DNA of 64,000 bases from VGJV01 sp964646415 (GCA_964646415.1 CAZYEL010000002.1:16691-80690); one strand, 5' to 3'. Counted from the first letter of the stretch, positions 54,358 through 63,258 are shown. Translations and numbers: made by a program. Notes: generated from the letters alone by a model not told the origin.

Positions 54358-56169
54358 CTATTGCTGCAAGGCATAGAGACTTCCAAGTTTTGACCCACGC
54401 CTCTTGATTAACATATCAAACTTCCCGCGCTCCACAATCGCACCCTTGTCGAACACAATGACTTCGTCTGCGTTGCGAATTGTGGAAAGGCGGTGCGCCA
54501 CAATAAGGAAAGTCTTGTTTCCGCCGAACTCGCCGAAGAGCCGGTCCACGATGCGCTTCTCGGTTTTGCCGTCGAGGGACGATGTTGCTTCGTCCAAAAT
54601 CACAATCGGGCAATCCTTGTAAATCGCGCGCGCAATGCCGATGCGCTGGCGCTCCCCTCCCGAAAGATTGTATCCCCGCTCTCCGATATAGGTATTGATT
54701 CCCTCGGGGAGCCGCGCGATTACCTCCTTCAAGTCGGCAACCTTGATTGCGCGCGCAAAAAGCTCGCGGTCAAAATCGCGCATCATCGTGATGTTCTCCT
54801 GAAATGAGAGATTGAAAAGCTCCGCCTCCTGCAACACCACCGCGATGTTGCCGGTAACCGCCTCGCGGGACATCTCATAAAAATCGGTTTCGCCCACGGC
54901 GAACTTCCCACGCTTGAGCTCGTAGAGCCCGAGGAGAATCTTTACGAGCGTAGACTTCCCGCTGCCGGAACCTCCTGCGACTCCCACCCGCGCGCCGCGC
55001 GAGATATTCAAACTGAAACGGGAAAGTCCGGAATGCGTATTCGGATAGTAAAACTCGGCACGGTCGAGCGTGAGTGCATCCCACTCCTTCGGGAAGGGTT
55101 TCTTCCCCGAGCGCACCGCCGACTTCTCCCGGAAAATGGGCATCATGCGCCCGACGTCAACTTTGAATCCGACGAGTACCGTGCCGATGTCATTGATATC
55201 GTTCGCGGATTCCCGCAATTTACTGAAATACACGTAGAGCACGAGGATTAAGCCGATACTCACCGTGCCGGCAAGAACCTGCTGCCCGATGAGGAAGAGA
55301 AGAATGCCGTACGCGCATCCGTTCCACACCTGGAAAAATTGCCACTTCTTATTATTTGTGTCCGCGATTTTGAACTGAAACTCTTTGACGCTCATTTCAT
55401 GCGCCTGCACCCGCGAATGCACGTTGGATTCCGCGCCCGCGGCTTTGATGGAAAGGATATTGCCTGCGCCTTCAATGTACGTTCCGCTTGAACGCTCGAG
55501 TGCCTGGTCGTACCCGAAACTTAATGCTTCCATTTTCCTGCTGAACGTAATAAGTATGGTGAGAAACACCGCAACGTACACCAACGCGAATACGAAAAGC
55601 GTCCAGTGCGTAAAAAAGAAAAATAAAGGAACGCCTATAAAATTCGCGAGAACGAGATATACGTTGCGGGTAGTGATTTGGATAAGCTCAAAGAGCGCCA
55701 TGCTGCCGCCCAAAACCCGCTGGACCTTATTCCCGGTGTTCTCCTTGGCGTGCCACTCAATTGAAGCATCCATAAGCCGCTCGAATCCCTTCACCTTTGC
55801 GCGGGACCGCACCGCAATGGCGATCTTGCTTAAGATGTTTTTGGTGCGAAGGCGAATGAGCGCGGTGACCGCGTAGGAAGCAATAAGGAAAAGGATGAGA
55901 AGATAAAACGGTTGGAGCGAGCCGTCCGCGCGGTAACCGCTGAAAAAATCCACCACCTTCCCTACCACGAACGGCGGCACAAAGTCGTAGAAGAAAACCG
56001 CGAAGAGCAGCGCGTTGAAAAACGCGAACCTGGCTTTATCCTCATCCAAAAAAGTCCGGATGGCGCGGGGCACGTCTAACCACGAAAACGAGCCGTCTTC
56101 GGGCGAAAGCTTCCGATAATGCCCCGCCTTGTACTGCCCGCGTTGAAGTTCCGGTGCGACTCTTGCCAT
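54358..56169 (-). CDS. ABC exporter, fused membrane and ATPase domains
   Basis: Half-transporter of 603 residues; start at 56169 (MARVAPELQRGQYKAG), because the longer reading overlaps the NUDIX gene upstream. A type IV exporter membrane domain (about 40-330, six helices beginning FAFFNALLFAVFFYDFVPPFVV) precedes the ATPase: Walker A GGSGSGKST (near 390), signature LSGGERQRIGIARA (near 496), Walker B IVILDEATSSLD and H-loop AHRLS. Probably a homodimer of the MsbA/multidrug type; the substrate could be lipid or peptide. It sits amid NUDIX genes. Confidence 0.92.
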   Translation of the reverse strand: MARVAPELQRGQYKAGHYRKLSPEDGSFSWLDVPRAIRTFLDEDKARFAFFNALLFAVFFYDFVPPFVVGKVVDFFSGYRADGSLQPFYLLILFLIASYAVTALIRLRTKNILSKIAIAVRSRAKVKGFERLMDASIEWHAKENTGNKVQRVLGGSMALFELIQITTRNVYLVLANFIGVPLFFFFTHWTLFVFALVYVAVFLTILITFSRKMEALSFGYDQALERSSGTYIEGAGNILSIKAAGAESNVHSRVQAHEMSVKEFQFKIADTNNKKWQFFQVWNGCAYGILLFLIGQQVLAGTVSIGLILVLYVYFSKLRESANDINDIGTVLVGFKVDVGRMMPIFREKSAVRSGKKPFPKEWDALTLDRAEFYYPNTHSGLSRFSLNISRGARVGVAGGSGSGKSTLVKILLGLYELKRGKFAVGETDFYEMSREAVTGNIAVVLQEAELFNLSFQENITMMRDFDRELFARAIKVADLKEVIARLPEGINTYIGERGYNLSGGERQRIGIARAIYKDCPIVILDEATSSLDGKTEKRIVDRLFGEFGGNKTFLIVAHRLSTIRNADEVIVFDKGAIVERGKFDMLIKRRGSKLGSLYALQQ

Positions 56170-56191
56170 AGATATAGTGTAGCGAAAAAAA

Positions 56192-56656
56192 TTAGCGAAT
56201 ATACCCGAGTTTCTTGAAAAGCGCGCCCGAGGGTGGTGTGAGCGTAAGGTCTTTGAGTTCCGCAATGTCCGACCACCGATACGCGGCGAATTCGTCGCCA
56301 ATCCGCACATGTATTTGAGCGGCATCTTTGTCATGTATCACCACCTTGTAATCGTAAAACTTCATTTTGCAGAGGACGCGCTCGCCGGTGCCTTTGAGCG
56401 TCTTCTCGCTTTCCCCCTCATTCGCGTCATCGAGAAGCTCAATCGTATAGGGCGCGATATCGATGCCTGTTTCTTCCTTCACCTCGCGCACCAGCGCGGC
56501 TTCCTTGGTCTCGCCCTCTTCAATCCCCCCGCCCGGAATATGCCAGCAATCGGCGGCGTATACTCCCCCGAGTTTGGGATTTTTTATGGCCTGCAGCAAC
56601 TTACCGTCACGCGAGAAAATGAGCGCAGCGACAATGTCCCGGTGAATAGTTCTCAT
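56192..56656 (-). CDS. NUDIX hydrolase
   Basis: A 154-residue NUDIX protein. IVAALIFSRDGKLLQAIKNP then WHIPGGGIEEGETKEAALVREVKEETGIDI (about 38-67) contains a complete NUDIX box. DYKVVIHDKDAAQIHVRIGDEFAAYRWSDIAEL follows. Members of this shape act on diverse nucleotide derivatives. It lies 18 bases after the phosphoribosyltransferase gene and 22 before the ABC exporter. Confidence 0.88.
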   Translation of the reverse strand: MRTIHRDIVAALIFSRDGKLLQAIKNPKLGGVYAADCWHIPGGGIEEGETKEAALVREVKEETGIDIAPYTIELLDDANEGESEKTLKGTGERVLCKMKFYDYKVVIHDKDAAQIHVRIGDEFAAYRWSDIAELKDLTLTPPSGALFKKLGYIR

Positions 56657-56674
56657 GACTTTCTTAAAGCCGCA

Positions 56675-57073
56675 TCACTCCCATGGAAACTTCGCCACTG
56701 CAACCACCTCTCTTAAAAAATAATCCGGCGTCATCTCCGAAATCGGCATGGTGTACAAGCACGCGGTTTTGACCAGTGCCCCTTTGGACTCCAAATACTC
56801 CTTCGCCGCTTCCAGGCTCTTCCCCGATTCAATCATGTCTTCCACCAGAAGCACCTTCTTCCCTGCAATACCTTCGCCCAGTTCACCCAAAATCTCCCTC
56901 TCGCCGCCACTGCGCACCATTGTTACACACCGCATCTGCGGGACGTTCAAAAGCGTCGAGAGCAGCCGCGCCGGCACCAACCCTCCCCGCACCACGGCCA
57001 CAATCACCTCCGGAGTGTAATCCACTTTTTGCGCGAGCGCCCGTATTTCTTTGTCGAATTCGTCCCACGACAT
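56675..57073 (-). CDS. Phosphoribosyltransferase family protein
   Basis: A 132-residue type I PRTase-like protein, short for the family. VIVAVVRGGLVPARLLSTLL (about 23-42) is the opening strand-helix and VLLVEDMIESGKSLEAAKEYL (about 74-94) the PRPP loop, in which ESGKS replaces the usual DTGxT. It resembles xanthine/hypoxanthine PRTases (Gpt-like), but the altered loop leaves open a regulatory role. First gene of the 57073-53321 operon. Confidence 0.82.
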   Translation of the reverse strand: MSWDEFDKEIRALAQKVDYTPEVIVAVVRGGLVPARLLSTLLNVPQMRCVTMVRSGGEREILGELGEGIAGKKVLLVEDMIESGKSLEAAKEYLESKGALVKTACLYTMPISEMTPDYFLREVVAVAKFPWE

Positions 57074-57192
57074 ATTAGTGCAGATTATACTCTTCTTGTG
57101 AAATTCGGCGATTGGAGGTCGTTTTAATTAGCGAGTGATAAAGGTGTCTAGATTAAGACCTCTCCCACTACACTAAACTAACATTAGCTCTA

Positions 57193-57888
57193 TTAATTCT
57201 CTCCATCCTCTTCCGCCTTTCCCTGAATCAGTTTCAACCTAGGTCGATAAAGGAATGGCACCCAATACTGTGGGCTTCTTTTGTCCCCGCGTAGTTCAAA
57301 GAAGCCGATCTCAACGAGAGATGTTGCGATTTTAGCAGCTTCCTCTAAGTTCGTGCTCCAAATTTTCGACAGGGTATCAAGAGTTTGTGTGGATTTTTCG
57401 CCCTCCAACATGAGAATATGTGATCTTAAACCAGGATACTCAGCAAAAATAGTTAGTTCTAGGCGAGATTGAGATACTGCTGGCAATGCTCTTTTCATGG
57501 CAGCGGCAGAGAAAAGACGTTCTCCCTCAGGTGTCGATTCACCCAATTCCATAGCCTTGATTTGCTCATCCTTTGATTCATTCAGGAGGTGAATTAGTTC
57601 CCGTGGAGCCACTTGTTGCGTTCCATCTGCAACACGCGCCATTAACCACCTTATAGTTTCTGACTTTCTAGACCCAGCATCAATTTGGTCTGGGAAAATT
57701 CTATAAAATAGTTTCTTCTGTTCATCGTAATTGGTTAATACTTGCTCTGGGACAACATCATAGAAGGCAACCAAGTCCGGATTACTAAGGATACGTCTAA
57801 TAATTAGGTTTACAATATTTACTTCTGACCATTCAATTGTAGCGGATTGTATTATGTGGCTGGCTTCCCGAAAACCCTTACTAGTCAA
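57193..57888 (-). CDS. C-terminal part of a frameshifted P-loop ATPase
   Basis: 231 codons opened by TTG at 57888, overlapping the stop of the preceding frame (TTGA). The product is helical (NIVNLIIRRILSNPDLVAFYDV; winged-helix-like end). Continuing the N-terminal part with one added base gives YGKALTSKGFREASHI, a natural continuation, so this is most simply the second half of one gene with a one-base deletion near 57890-57900. Re-initiation at TTG through coupling cannot be excluded. AT-rich. Confidence 0.6.
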   Translation of the reverse strand: MTSKGFREASHIIQSATIEWSEVNIVNLIIRRILSNPDLVAFYDVVPEQVLTNYDEQKKLFYRIFPDQIDAGSRKSETIRWLMARVADGTQQVAPRELIHLLNESKDEQIKAMELGESTPEGERLFSAAAMKRALPAVSQSRLELTIFAEYPGLRSHILMLEGEKSTQTLDTLSKIWSTNLEEAAKIATSLVEIGFFELRGDKRSPQYWVPFLYRPRLKLIQGKAEEDGEN

Positions 57889-58550
57889 AGCTTTCCATAG
57901 AGACTTGAATTATCGTCAAATACTGAATCCAATCTATCGAATAGAACCCAGACAGCGAAGCCCTTCTCCAACAACATCTTATTAACCACATCCATCGCAC
58001 GATCCACATCTATTCTCTTATCCTCCTCTTTTTTCTCTGGATGAGCGATCCCCACCTCAAAAACATTCGGTATTTTTACAGAGGCCACATACCTCAAAGC
58101 CTTTTTAAGTATTTCGCCTTTGTCTCCATCAATTACACCCACTAAGTTTAGATCTCTGACGAGCTCGGGATGCTGTTGTTTAAGAATTTCCGAAATTTTC
58201 GGATCGCTTGCAATTAGCGAAAGTACATACAATTTCCATAAATAAACAAACTGAGTCTCAGAAGGAGGCGGGTCAGTTTTAATTGCATAAAAAATCGGGG
58301 TTCCGCGAGTATGCTCTGCTGCGATTACTTTTATATTGAGAGGCATGTTCCGACCTATTGTCAGAAGATGAAAAATTGCACTTTTACCAGAACCTTTCAT
58401 CCCATACACAATGTCCACCTCCCCACGCAGTATCTTCCGCCACAATAAAGTTTCAACAAAGTACTCCTCCAAACGGGGTTCTTCCTCGGCAACGCGCTGC
58501 CCGAACACCAAACCTTCTAATTGAGCTACTTTGCTAGAGGATGCCATCAT
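57885..58550 (-). CDS. N-terminal part of a frameshifted P-loop ATPase (Sll1717-like)
   Basis: 221 residues from MMASSSKVAQLEGLVFGQ to YGKL. Walker A is GMKGSGKSAIFHLL (about 49-62) and Walker B-like VWVLFDRLDSVFDD near the end. The layout matches the P-loop ATPases known as the Sll1717 family, which are often found in defence islands; there the domain is followed by a helical C-terminal half, here in another frame. Composition is AT-rich compared with the 53-57 kb operon. Probably a recently broken accessory gene. Confidence 0.65.
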   Translation of the reverse strand: MMASSSKVAQLEGLVFGQRVAEEEPRLEEYFVETLLWRKILRGEVDIVYGMKGSGKSAIFHLLTIGRNMPLNIKVIAAEHTRGTPIFYAIKTDPPPSETQFVYLWKLYVLSLIASDPKISEILKQQHPELVRDLNLVGVIDGDKGEILKKALRYVASVKIPNVFEVGIAHPEKKEEDKRIDVDRAMDVVNKMLLEKGFAVWVLFDRLDSVFDDNSSLYGKL

Positions 58551-58683
58551 AGAAACATTGTATAACAAGTCGCACTATATGCGAGGCAGTCGCATAGCCC
58601 CGTCTCACTAGTCTGCGGGGGGATAGTAAACCTGACGGTTCAAGGTCGCTTACGCTTTGATCTTCAGCGTACCAAGGGGAATC

Positions 58684-58920
58684 TCACGCGCCAAAATGCT
58701 TCTTTACAAATGCCCGTCCGGAGCCTGACTTAAGGTACTTCTCAAAATCGTAAGCTTCGTACTTGTCCTCTGTTGCAAAATAGAATTCTAGTTCTAAGGG
58801 CAACCGGCTAGCCGTTGCTGGTACTTGACCCTTCTTATGCCTCTCGACTCTATCCTGAATGTCATCCGTACAACCCACATAAAACCCATCGCTGCATTTC
58901 AGGCTATAGACGTAAAACAT
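58684..58920 (-). CDS. GIY-YIG domain protein
   Basis: A 78-residue single-domain nuclease-like protein from MFYVYSLKCSDGFYVGCTDD. FYVYSL and FYVGCT are the GIY-YIG pair (variant YVY-YVG), followed by RVERHKKGQVPATASRLPLEL (conserved Arg and His) and the C-terminal KYLKSGSGRAFVKKH. Such UPF0213/YhbQ-like proteins are often annotated as endonucleases without proof. It lies directly downstream of tRNA-Trp on the same strand. Confidence 0.85.
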   Translation of the reverse strand: MFYVYSLKCSDGFYVGCTDDIQDRVERHKKGQVPATASRLPLELEFYFATEDKYEAYDFEKYLKSGSGRAFVKKHFGA

Positions 58921-58957
58921 GCATACCATTATAACAAGCGGGCTTTGCCACGCCGTA

Positions 58958-59011
58958 GTCACGATACATAGTCTTGGGCGAAGTCCGACTTCGCTAAAGC
59001 TACGTCGTGAC
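58958..59011. repeat. Inverted-repeat element between tRNA-Trp and the GIY-YIG gene
   Basis: Outer arms GTCACGA (58958-58964) and TCGTGAC (59005-59011) enclose a perfect hairpin GCGAAGT-CCG-ACTTCGC (58978-58994). It ends 6 bases from the tRNA 3' end. Confidence 0.7.
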
Positions 59012-59016
59012 GAAGG

Positions 59017-59087
59017 CGGGGGTAGTAGGAATCGAACCCACGTTAGCGGTTTTGGAGACCGCTGTCCTGCCACTGAACGATACCCCC
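59017..59087 (-). tRNA. tRNA-Trp (CCA)
   Basis: 71-base cloverleaf. Acceptor GGGGGTA/TACCCCC, discriminator G, anticodon stem GCGGT/ACCGC with loop CTCCAAA giving anticodon CCA, T-arm GTGGG-TTCGATT-CCTAC. No encoded CCA. Confidence 0.95.
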
Positions 59088-59096
59088 TTCCCGAAG

Positions 59097-59125
59097 ATTC
59101 TAGCCAGCTTTCACAAAAATGCCAA
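59097..59125 (-). promoter_or_regulatory. Promoter of tRNA-Trp
   Basis: TTGGCA (59125-59120), 17-base spacer, TAGAAT (59102-59097), 9 bases before the tRNA. Confidence 0.75.
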
Positions 59126-59138
59126 CGCGGGATGCACC

Positions 59139-59164
59139 CATTCTACCATTCGCGCGAATGGTTC
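59139..59164. repeat. TTCGnnCGAA palindrome upstream of tRNA-Trp
   Basis: CATTCTACCATTCG-CG-CGAATGGTTCC, closest to the uvrB-upstream copy (12701). Lies between rpmG and the tRNA-Trp promoter. Confidence 0.7.
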
Positions 59165-59216
59165 CTTAAGAAACCTACCAACCCATTCTCAAGCGAATGT
59201 TGCCGAAAAAACGTAA

Positions 59217-59387
59217 TTATACTTTAACTTCCTTGTGATTAGTGTGCTTTCTGCACCATTCACAAAACTTCTTATATTCTATTTTCCGCTCCACCAGCTT
59301 TTTATTCCGATGGGTATGGTAATTCCGCCGCTTGCACGTGGTGCACCGCAGTCCGATTAAGTTGTCCGAATGTTTCGCTTTTGCCAT
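59217..59387 (-). CDS. rpmG: Ribosomal protein bL33
   Basis: A 56-residue ribosomal protein beginning MAKAKHSDNLIGLRCTTC. Zinc-binding pairs CTTC (15-18) and CEWC (about 42-45) and the basic centre KRRNYHTHRNKKLVERKIEYKKF are typical of the zinc form of L33. It is followed by tRNA-Trp on the same strand, an arrangement widely conserved as rpmG-tRNA-Trp-secE-nusG; here secE and nusG do not follow. Confidence 0.93.
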   Translation of the reverse strand: MAKAKHSDNLIGLRCTTCKRRNYHTHRNKKLVERKIEYKKFCEWCRKHTNHKEVKV

Positions 59388-59505
59388 GCGAATTTTGTCT
59401 GAAAAGTATACCTCACTTCAACTATAACTTCAAGTACCTTTCGCCCCGCCTGCGGCGGGGCACTGAATTCGCACCTCATCGCGCCATTTGGGGGCACGCC
59501 ATAAA

Positions 59506-59564
59506 ATTGCATCCAAAAGCGAGCCTTCGGTTTAGCTTGGGCTAAAGTGGAGCGAGCTGAAGGA
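59506..59564. repeat. Conserved 3' flank, copy 1 of 3
   Basis: About 58 bases directly after the stop of the 59565-60665 gene, containing the hairpin TTTAGC-TTGG-GCTAAA and the words CCAAAAGCGAGCCTTCGG. Nearly identical to 60875-60933 and 63344-63397. Confidence 0.85.
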
Positions 59565-60665
59565 TTACCGTTTTGGGTTCGAGAGTGACTCAATAAGGAT
59601 TTGGAGCGTATTCAAAATGTTCCCAAGCTGTTGTTCTTTCGGAAGTGCGGGCAGAAGCTGTTTAGAGGGAATCAAGACTTTTTCTTTGCATGGAGCAAGA
59701 CCGCGGGAACATTTAACGCCGTCGATTTTATTTTGGAGAGTCTTTATTTGTTCTTGCAGTTCGCGTATTGTTGTTTGAAGAGCTTCTATCTCCGGTTTTC
59801 CCCCTGCGGGAGACGCGGTGGTATCAATCGTGCCAGAGGATGTATATTGTTCCCCTGTTGTTTTATCGATTTCCGTGCGAGCTTCGCCAACTTGTTTGAA
59901 ACCCACGATATTTAAATCGTATATATAATTGCCAGCCGCTATCGGGGTTACATCTATTTCGCTTCCCCCTCTTCCAGTTATGAAAAGGCCAAATCTCGTT
60001 GGATCCCATCTTTTCCCGGCAACTACGAATTCTCCTTCGTCCATACTAATCGTTGCTGTTGATAAATCATCATTAACTCTTAATATTCTCTTCCCGTCAG
60101 GCGACAGATTTACCTCGTATATTTTATTAGGATTGCCATGGAGAAGTAGTTTTATTTTGACCTTCAAGGTTTCCGAGATTAGAGCCCTTTCTTTTTCCAT
60201 TTTAACGTTAGCCGATAGAGCATATCTCCCGTACGAATCATTCCGTATGAAATTATTATAAGCGGGCCCCGGCACAAAACTTCCGACTGTCGTCTGGTCT
60301 TTATTAGAAGACCCGTCATTCTTGTTTACAATAGTGGACACAAGAACACCTTGGCTTGAGGGCGGCCATTTTTCAGCCGGCCATGTGGTTTCTTCGATTC
60401 TTGATTTATACCACTTATCTGGTCTTGCTTCGCTTAAAATTTGTTTCCCGCCCGACATATCCCATGTTTTTTTTGCTGAAATATATTTAGCGCCTGTGTC
60501 CTTTTTACCGACGTTCGGCATTACTGTTTGACTGTAAGTATATTCGTAATCCGAAATCGCGATTTCGGGGCCCTCGTTGTAATCCGGCGGCAAAGTTTCG
60601 GAATTGGCAGATGTAATGTTGGCCGAGAATATCAAGACTGTGCAGGAAACAGCAAATAAGCGCAT
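59565..60665 (-). CDS. Secreted protein with shared C-terminal module (short paralogue)
   Basis: Start at 60665 (MRLFAVSCTVLIFSANITSANS) gives 366 residues with a signal peptide ending about residue 21. No known domain is recognised in the beta-rich centre. A Gly/Pro linker near 285 is followed by a predicted coiled coil (IEALQTTIRELQEQIKTLQN) and the tail CSRGLAPCKEKVLIPSKQLL...LSNPKR. The last ~50 residues are almost identical in the next gene (60934-63258), down to the two cysteines. The shared tail could be an export, anchoring or assembly signal. AT-rich relative to the core genome. Confidence 0.75.
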   Translation of the reverse strand: MRLFAVSCTVLIFSANITSANSETLPPDYNEGPEIAISDYEYTYSQTVMPNVGKKDTGAKYISAKKTWDMSGGKQILSEARPDKWYKSRIEETTWPAEKWPPSSQGVLVSTIVNKNDGSSNKDQTTVGSFVPGPAYNNFIRNDSYGRYALSANVKMEKERALISETLKVKIKLLLHGNPNKIYEVNLSPDGKRILRVNDDLSTATISMDEGEFVVAGKRWDPTRFGLFITGRGGSEIDVTPIAAGNYIYDLNIVGFKQVGEARTEIDKTTGEQYTSSGTIDTTASPAGGKPEIEALQTTIRELQEQIKTLQNKIDGVKCSRGLAPCKEKVLIPSKQLLPALPKEQQLGNILNTLQILIESLSNPKR

Positions 60666-60874
60666 ATTAATATGTCCATGGCGGAAAAGAGAAAGCCCGC
60701 GAAATTTCATTATGTTTATATAGTAAACTTCATACTTTAATGCGCAAGTTCGATTTATACACTTTATACACTATACACTGCATTGCGATAGGATAGTTAT
60801 TAATCCATGTTGTTATACGAAGTTCGAACGATTGTTCGGATTTCGTACGGTTAAGTTTTCGTTGTCCCCACCCG

Positions 60875-60933
60875 ATTGCATCCAAAAGCGAGCCTTCGGT
60901 TTAGCTTGGGCTAAAGTGAAGCGATCTGAAGGA
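60875..60933. repeat. Conserved 3' flank, copy 2 of 3
   Basis: Directly follows the stop of the M64-like gene. Differs from copy 1 at only a few positions. The DNA similarity continues into both coding regions. Confidence 0.85.
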
Positions 60934-63258
60934 TTACCGTTTTGGATTCGAGAGTGATTCAATGAATATTTGAAGCGTATTCAAAATGTTCCCAAGCTGT
61001 TGTTCTTTCGGGAGAGCGGGCAGAAGTTGTTTCGAAGGAATCAAGACTTTTTCTTTGCATGGAGCGAGACCGCGGGAACATTTGATGGCATCAATTTTAT
61101 CGCGCAACACTTGAATTTGCGCTTGCAAATCTCTAACCATTGCGCGGAGGGAGTCTATCCCGGGCTTGCTTATAATTAAAGTTGAGGATGTCTGCGCCGT
61201 TGACGTGGTCCTATTCAGGATAGGTTTTCCCACTGGCGTGTTTTCATTTGCGGATTCAAAAACTTCTCCCGTTATTGTGCCGTCGGGAGCGAATGACTCG
61301 AGCGTAATATAAGGGGAGCTAAAATTGAGTTTAATCATCGAATCCGGAGTTCCGTTGTTTGTTAGTATCGGAGAAATTCCCGCAAGGAGTCTGGTGGAAT
61401 TATTTATTGATCCGATCAGCGGATCTGCATCAACTAATAACGGCTTTATTATCCCATCCATTTTCTTGCATTCTTCCCAGTTTGCTATAAGCTCGCTCAT
61501 CGGGAACGATCTCAAGGAGGCAGTTCCTTTTTTTATTGCCTGCAGAAAGTATCCGCAGCTCACGACATTAAACTGCGAGTTTGTACTTTTAAGTCCTTGC
61601 ATAATACTGTCCGCAGATGGCCGATACTGGCTTGAAAGCTGGCATCCTTTGAGATAATCCCCATAATAGAATCCGTTTCCGCCACTAAATCGAGATTGGT
61701 CAATAGTTCCCCAATGTGGCGCGCGACCCGGGGGGGCGCAGTTGGCGTAGTAAAGAGTTACGTCAAATCCGGTTGTATATTCGTCTTCTATTCCAACGAA
61801 AGAGTGTGCCATTTCATGAATGGCGTTGAGCGTAATTGTCGCCGGTGAGAATGCTACGCCGCTTCCATACGGTGCGTAGGCCCTATTTTTAAGACGGCCG
61901 GTGTGGAAAAAATATTGGCTGGCGTCGGAACCGCAGGCCGATATTTCTCTCGGCTTATTGTTTGCTCCGGTAAAAAACCCGAACAGCATTGACCATTTTG
62001 TATCGTCGTGGTTTGCAAGGTCGGCAAAATAAGAGAACGAATCCGAGTAAGATTTAAGCGGGTTTATTTGTTCAAATCCGTTTTTTCTATATTTGTCCAG
62101 AGTGCTGGCGACATCGAGTCCTTTCGATGCAGAACTCTTGCCTCTCATATTTACTATCTTATGTTCGCCGGCCCCATATATTTGTGCGCAGTTGGTCATT
62201 TCAATCGGAATATCTTTTTTCTCTGATTTAAATTCTATCCTCACAAACACCGGCCGCTTTTTTGCAATGCTGTCTATCAAAATTTCCTGATTATCCGGCG
62301 AGGAAATATGTGCTGAAAGATATGTACTCAATGGGTAGGTACTTAATTGATATGTGTAGTTTCCGTTTATCATAGAGCTTACGCGAGTAAATCCACCTAT
62401 ATCGTTCTCCGTGCCGAAAAGGGATGGGTCGTATTCATAAGTGGATGAAATTATAATTTCTTCGCCCTTCGCGTTGGTTGTCATAATCCTTACAGACCAC
62501 GGCAAGCGATCATAAGCGGGATTGCACGATTTGAGTTTGAGCGAAACTTGGATTCTATCAAAAATAGAAAATGGTTTGCTCGGAATATATTTCCTTTCCG
62601 TTTTGGTTTGTTCCACGTACTCCGGATCGAAATCAACTTTTATGCTGTCCGGCACTATCTGGCTTATTTGCGGCAGGCGTTTTTGTATAGTAGCGCCCGA
62701 TTCTGGATATGGCTTCGACACTGCGGTTTTAGATGAAGAAAACGGGGCGCATGTCGCCCTATTTTTCCCGTTTGATGTGGAAACATCCCATCCCTCCAAG
62801 CATTGTTCAGGAGCCACTGTCGCGCCTGCTTCCGCGCAGTAATCTTCGGCAATTATGTTGTTGCGTATTATTTCATCCGGTCTTTGCGAAGCAAGAACCT
62901 TTCCCCCATTCGGATGCACATATGGTCCCGAGACATCGAAAGGACTCCCAACCGACGCCACGGGGATAGAGAATCTTATCTCCGGAATCTCCTCCCCATT
63001 CAGATAAAAGGGTTTTATGCATTCATATCCTGCCGCAATCGTGCCAGTTATGATTGATCCCTTTTCCGCTTCCTCCCACGCGATCTTTGACGGAGAAACT
63101 TTTGCGGAGATGGAAAACTGGCACTTTGATTTGGGATCCGTTTCAGCATGCGCCGTAGCCGTATCGGCAAGCGCCAATGTTCCGGCCATGGCGAAAAACA
63201 CAAAAACCACAATACCATTCCGTGTGTGTTTGGAAGCAAGTTTTGCCATTCTGTTCAT
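60934..63258 (-). CDS. Secreted M64-type metallopeptidase with shared C-terminal module
   Basis: Start at 63258 (MNRMAKLASKHTRNG), 774 residues, signal peptide GIVVFVFFAMAGTLALADTATAHA. The zinc motif IHEMAHSFVGIEDEY has HExxH at 481-485 and Asp492 seven residues after His485, the layout of M64 (IgA-peptidase-like) HExxHxxxxxxDEY. About 480 N-terminal residues are beta-rich with many cysteines and no recognised family. The C-terminal ~60 residues (coiled coil MVRDLQAQIQVLRDKIDAI, then CSRGLAPCKEKVLIPSK...LSNPKR) duplicate those of 59565-60665. A large secreted protease fits a host- or prey-interacting lifestyle; that is inference. Confidence 0.8.
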   Translation of the reverse strand: MNRMAKLASKHTRNGIVVFVFFAMAGTLALADTATAHAETDPKSKCQFSISAKVSPSKIAWEEAEKGSIITGTIAAGYECIKPFYLNGEEIPEIRFSIPVASVGSPFDVSGPYVHPNGGKVLASQRPDEIIRNNIIAEDYCAEAGATVAPEQCLEGWDVSTSNGKNRATCAPFSSSKTAVSKPYPESGATIQKRLPQISQIVPDSIKVDFDPEYVEQTKTERKYIPSKPFSIFDRIQVSLKLKSCNPAYDRLPWSVRIMTTNAKGEEIIISSTYEYDPSLFGTENDIGGFTRVSSMINGNYTYQLSTYPLSTYLSAHISSPDNQEILIDSIAKKRPVFVRIEFKSEKKDIPIEMTNCAQIYGAGEHKIVNMRGKSSASKGLDVASTLDKYRKNGFEQINPLKSYSDSFSYFADLANHDDTKWSMLFGFFTGANNKPREISACGSDASQYFFHTGRLKNRAYAPYGSGVAFSPATITLNAIHEMAHSFVGIEDEYTTGFDVTLYYANCAPPGRAPHWGTIDQSRFSGGNGFYYGDYLKGCQLSSQYRPSADSIMQGLKSTNSQFNVVSCGYFLQAIKKGTASLRSFPMSELIANWEECKKMDGIIKPLLVDADPLIGSINNSTRLLAGISPILTNNGTPDSMIKLNFSSPYITLESFAPDGTITGEVFESANENTPVGKPILNRTTSTAQTSSTLIISKPGIDSLRAMVRDLQAQIQVLRDKIDAIKCSRGLAPCKEKVLIPSKQLLPALPKEQQLGNILNTLQIFIESLSNPKR

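Noticed and set aside
59357..59593. Minus-strand ORF through the 3' flank of the secreted-protein gene
   Set aside because: It consists mainly of the repeated flank; the same peptide appears wherever the flank is present.
60711..60874. Extra gene between the two secreted-protein genes
   Set aside because: AT-rich spacer with short tandem TATACAC words and one hairpin; no open frame with support.
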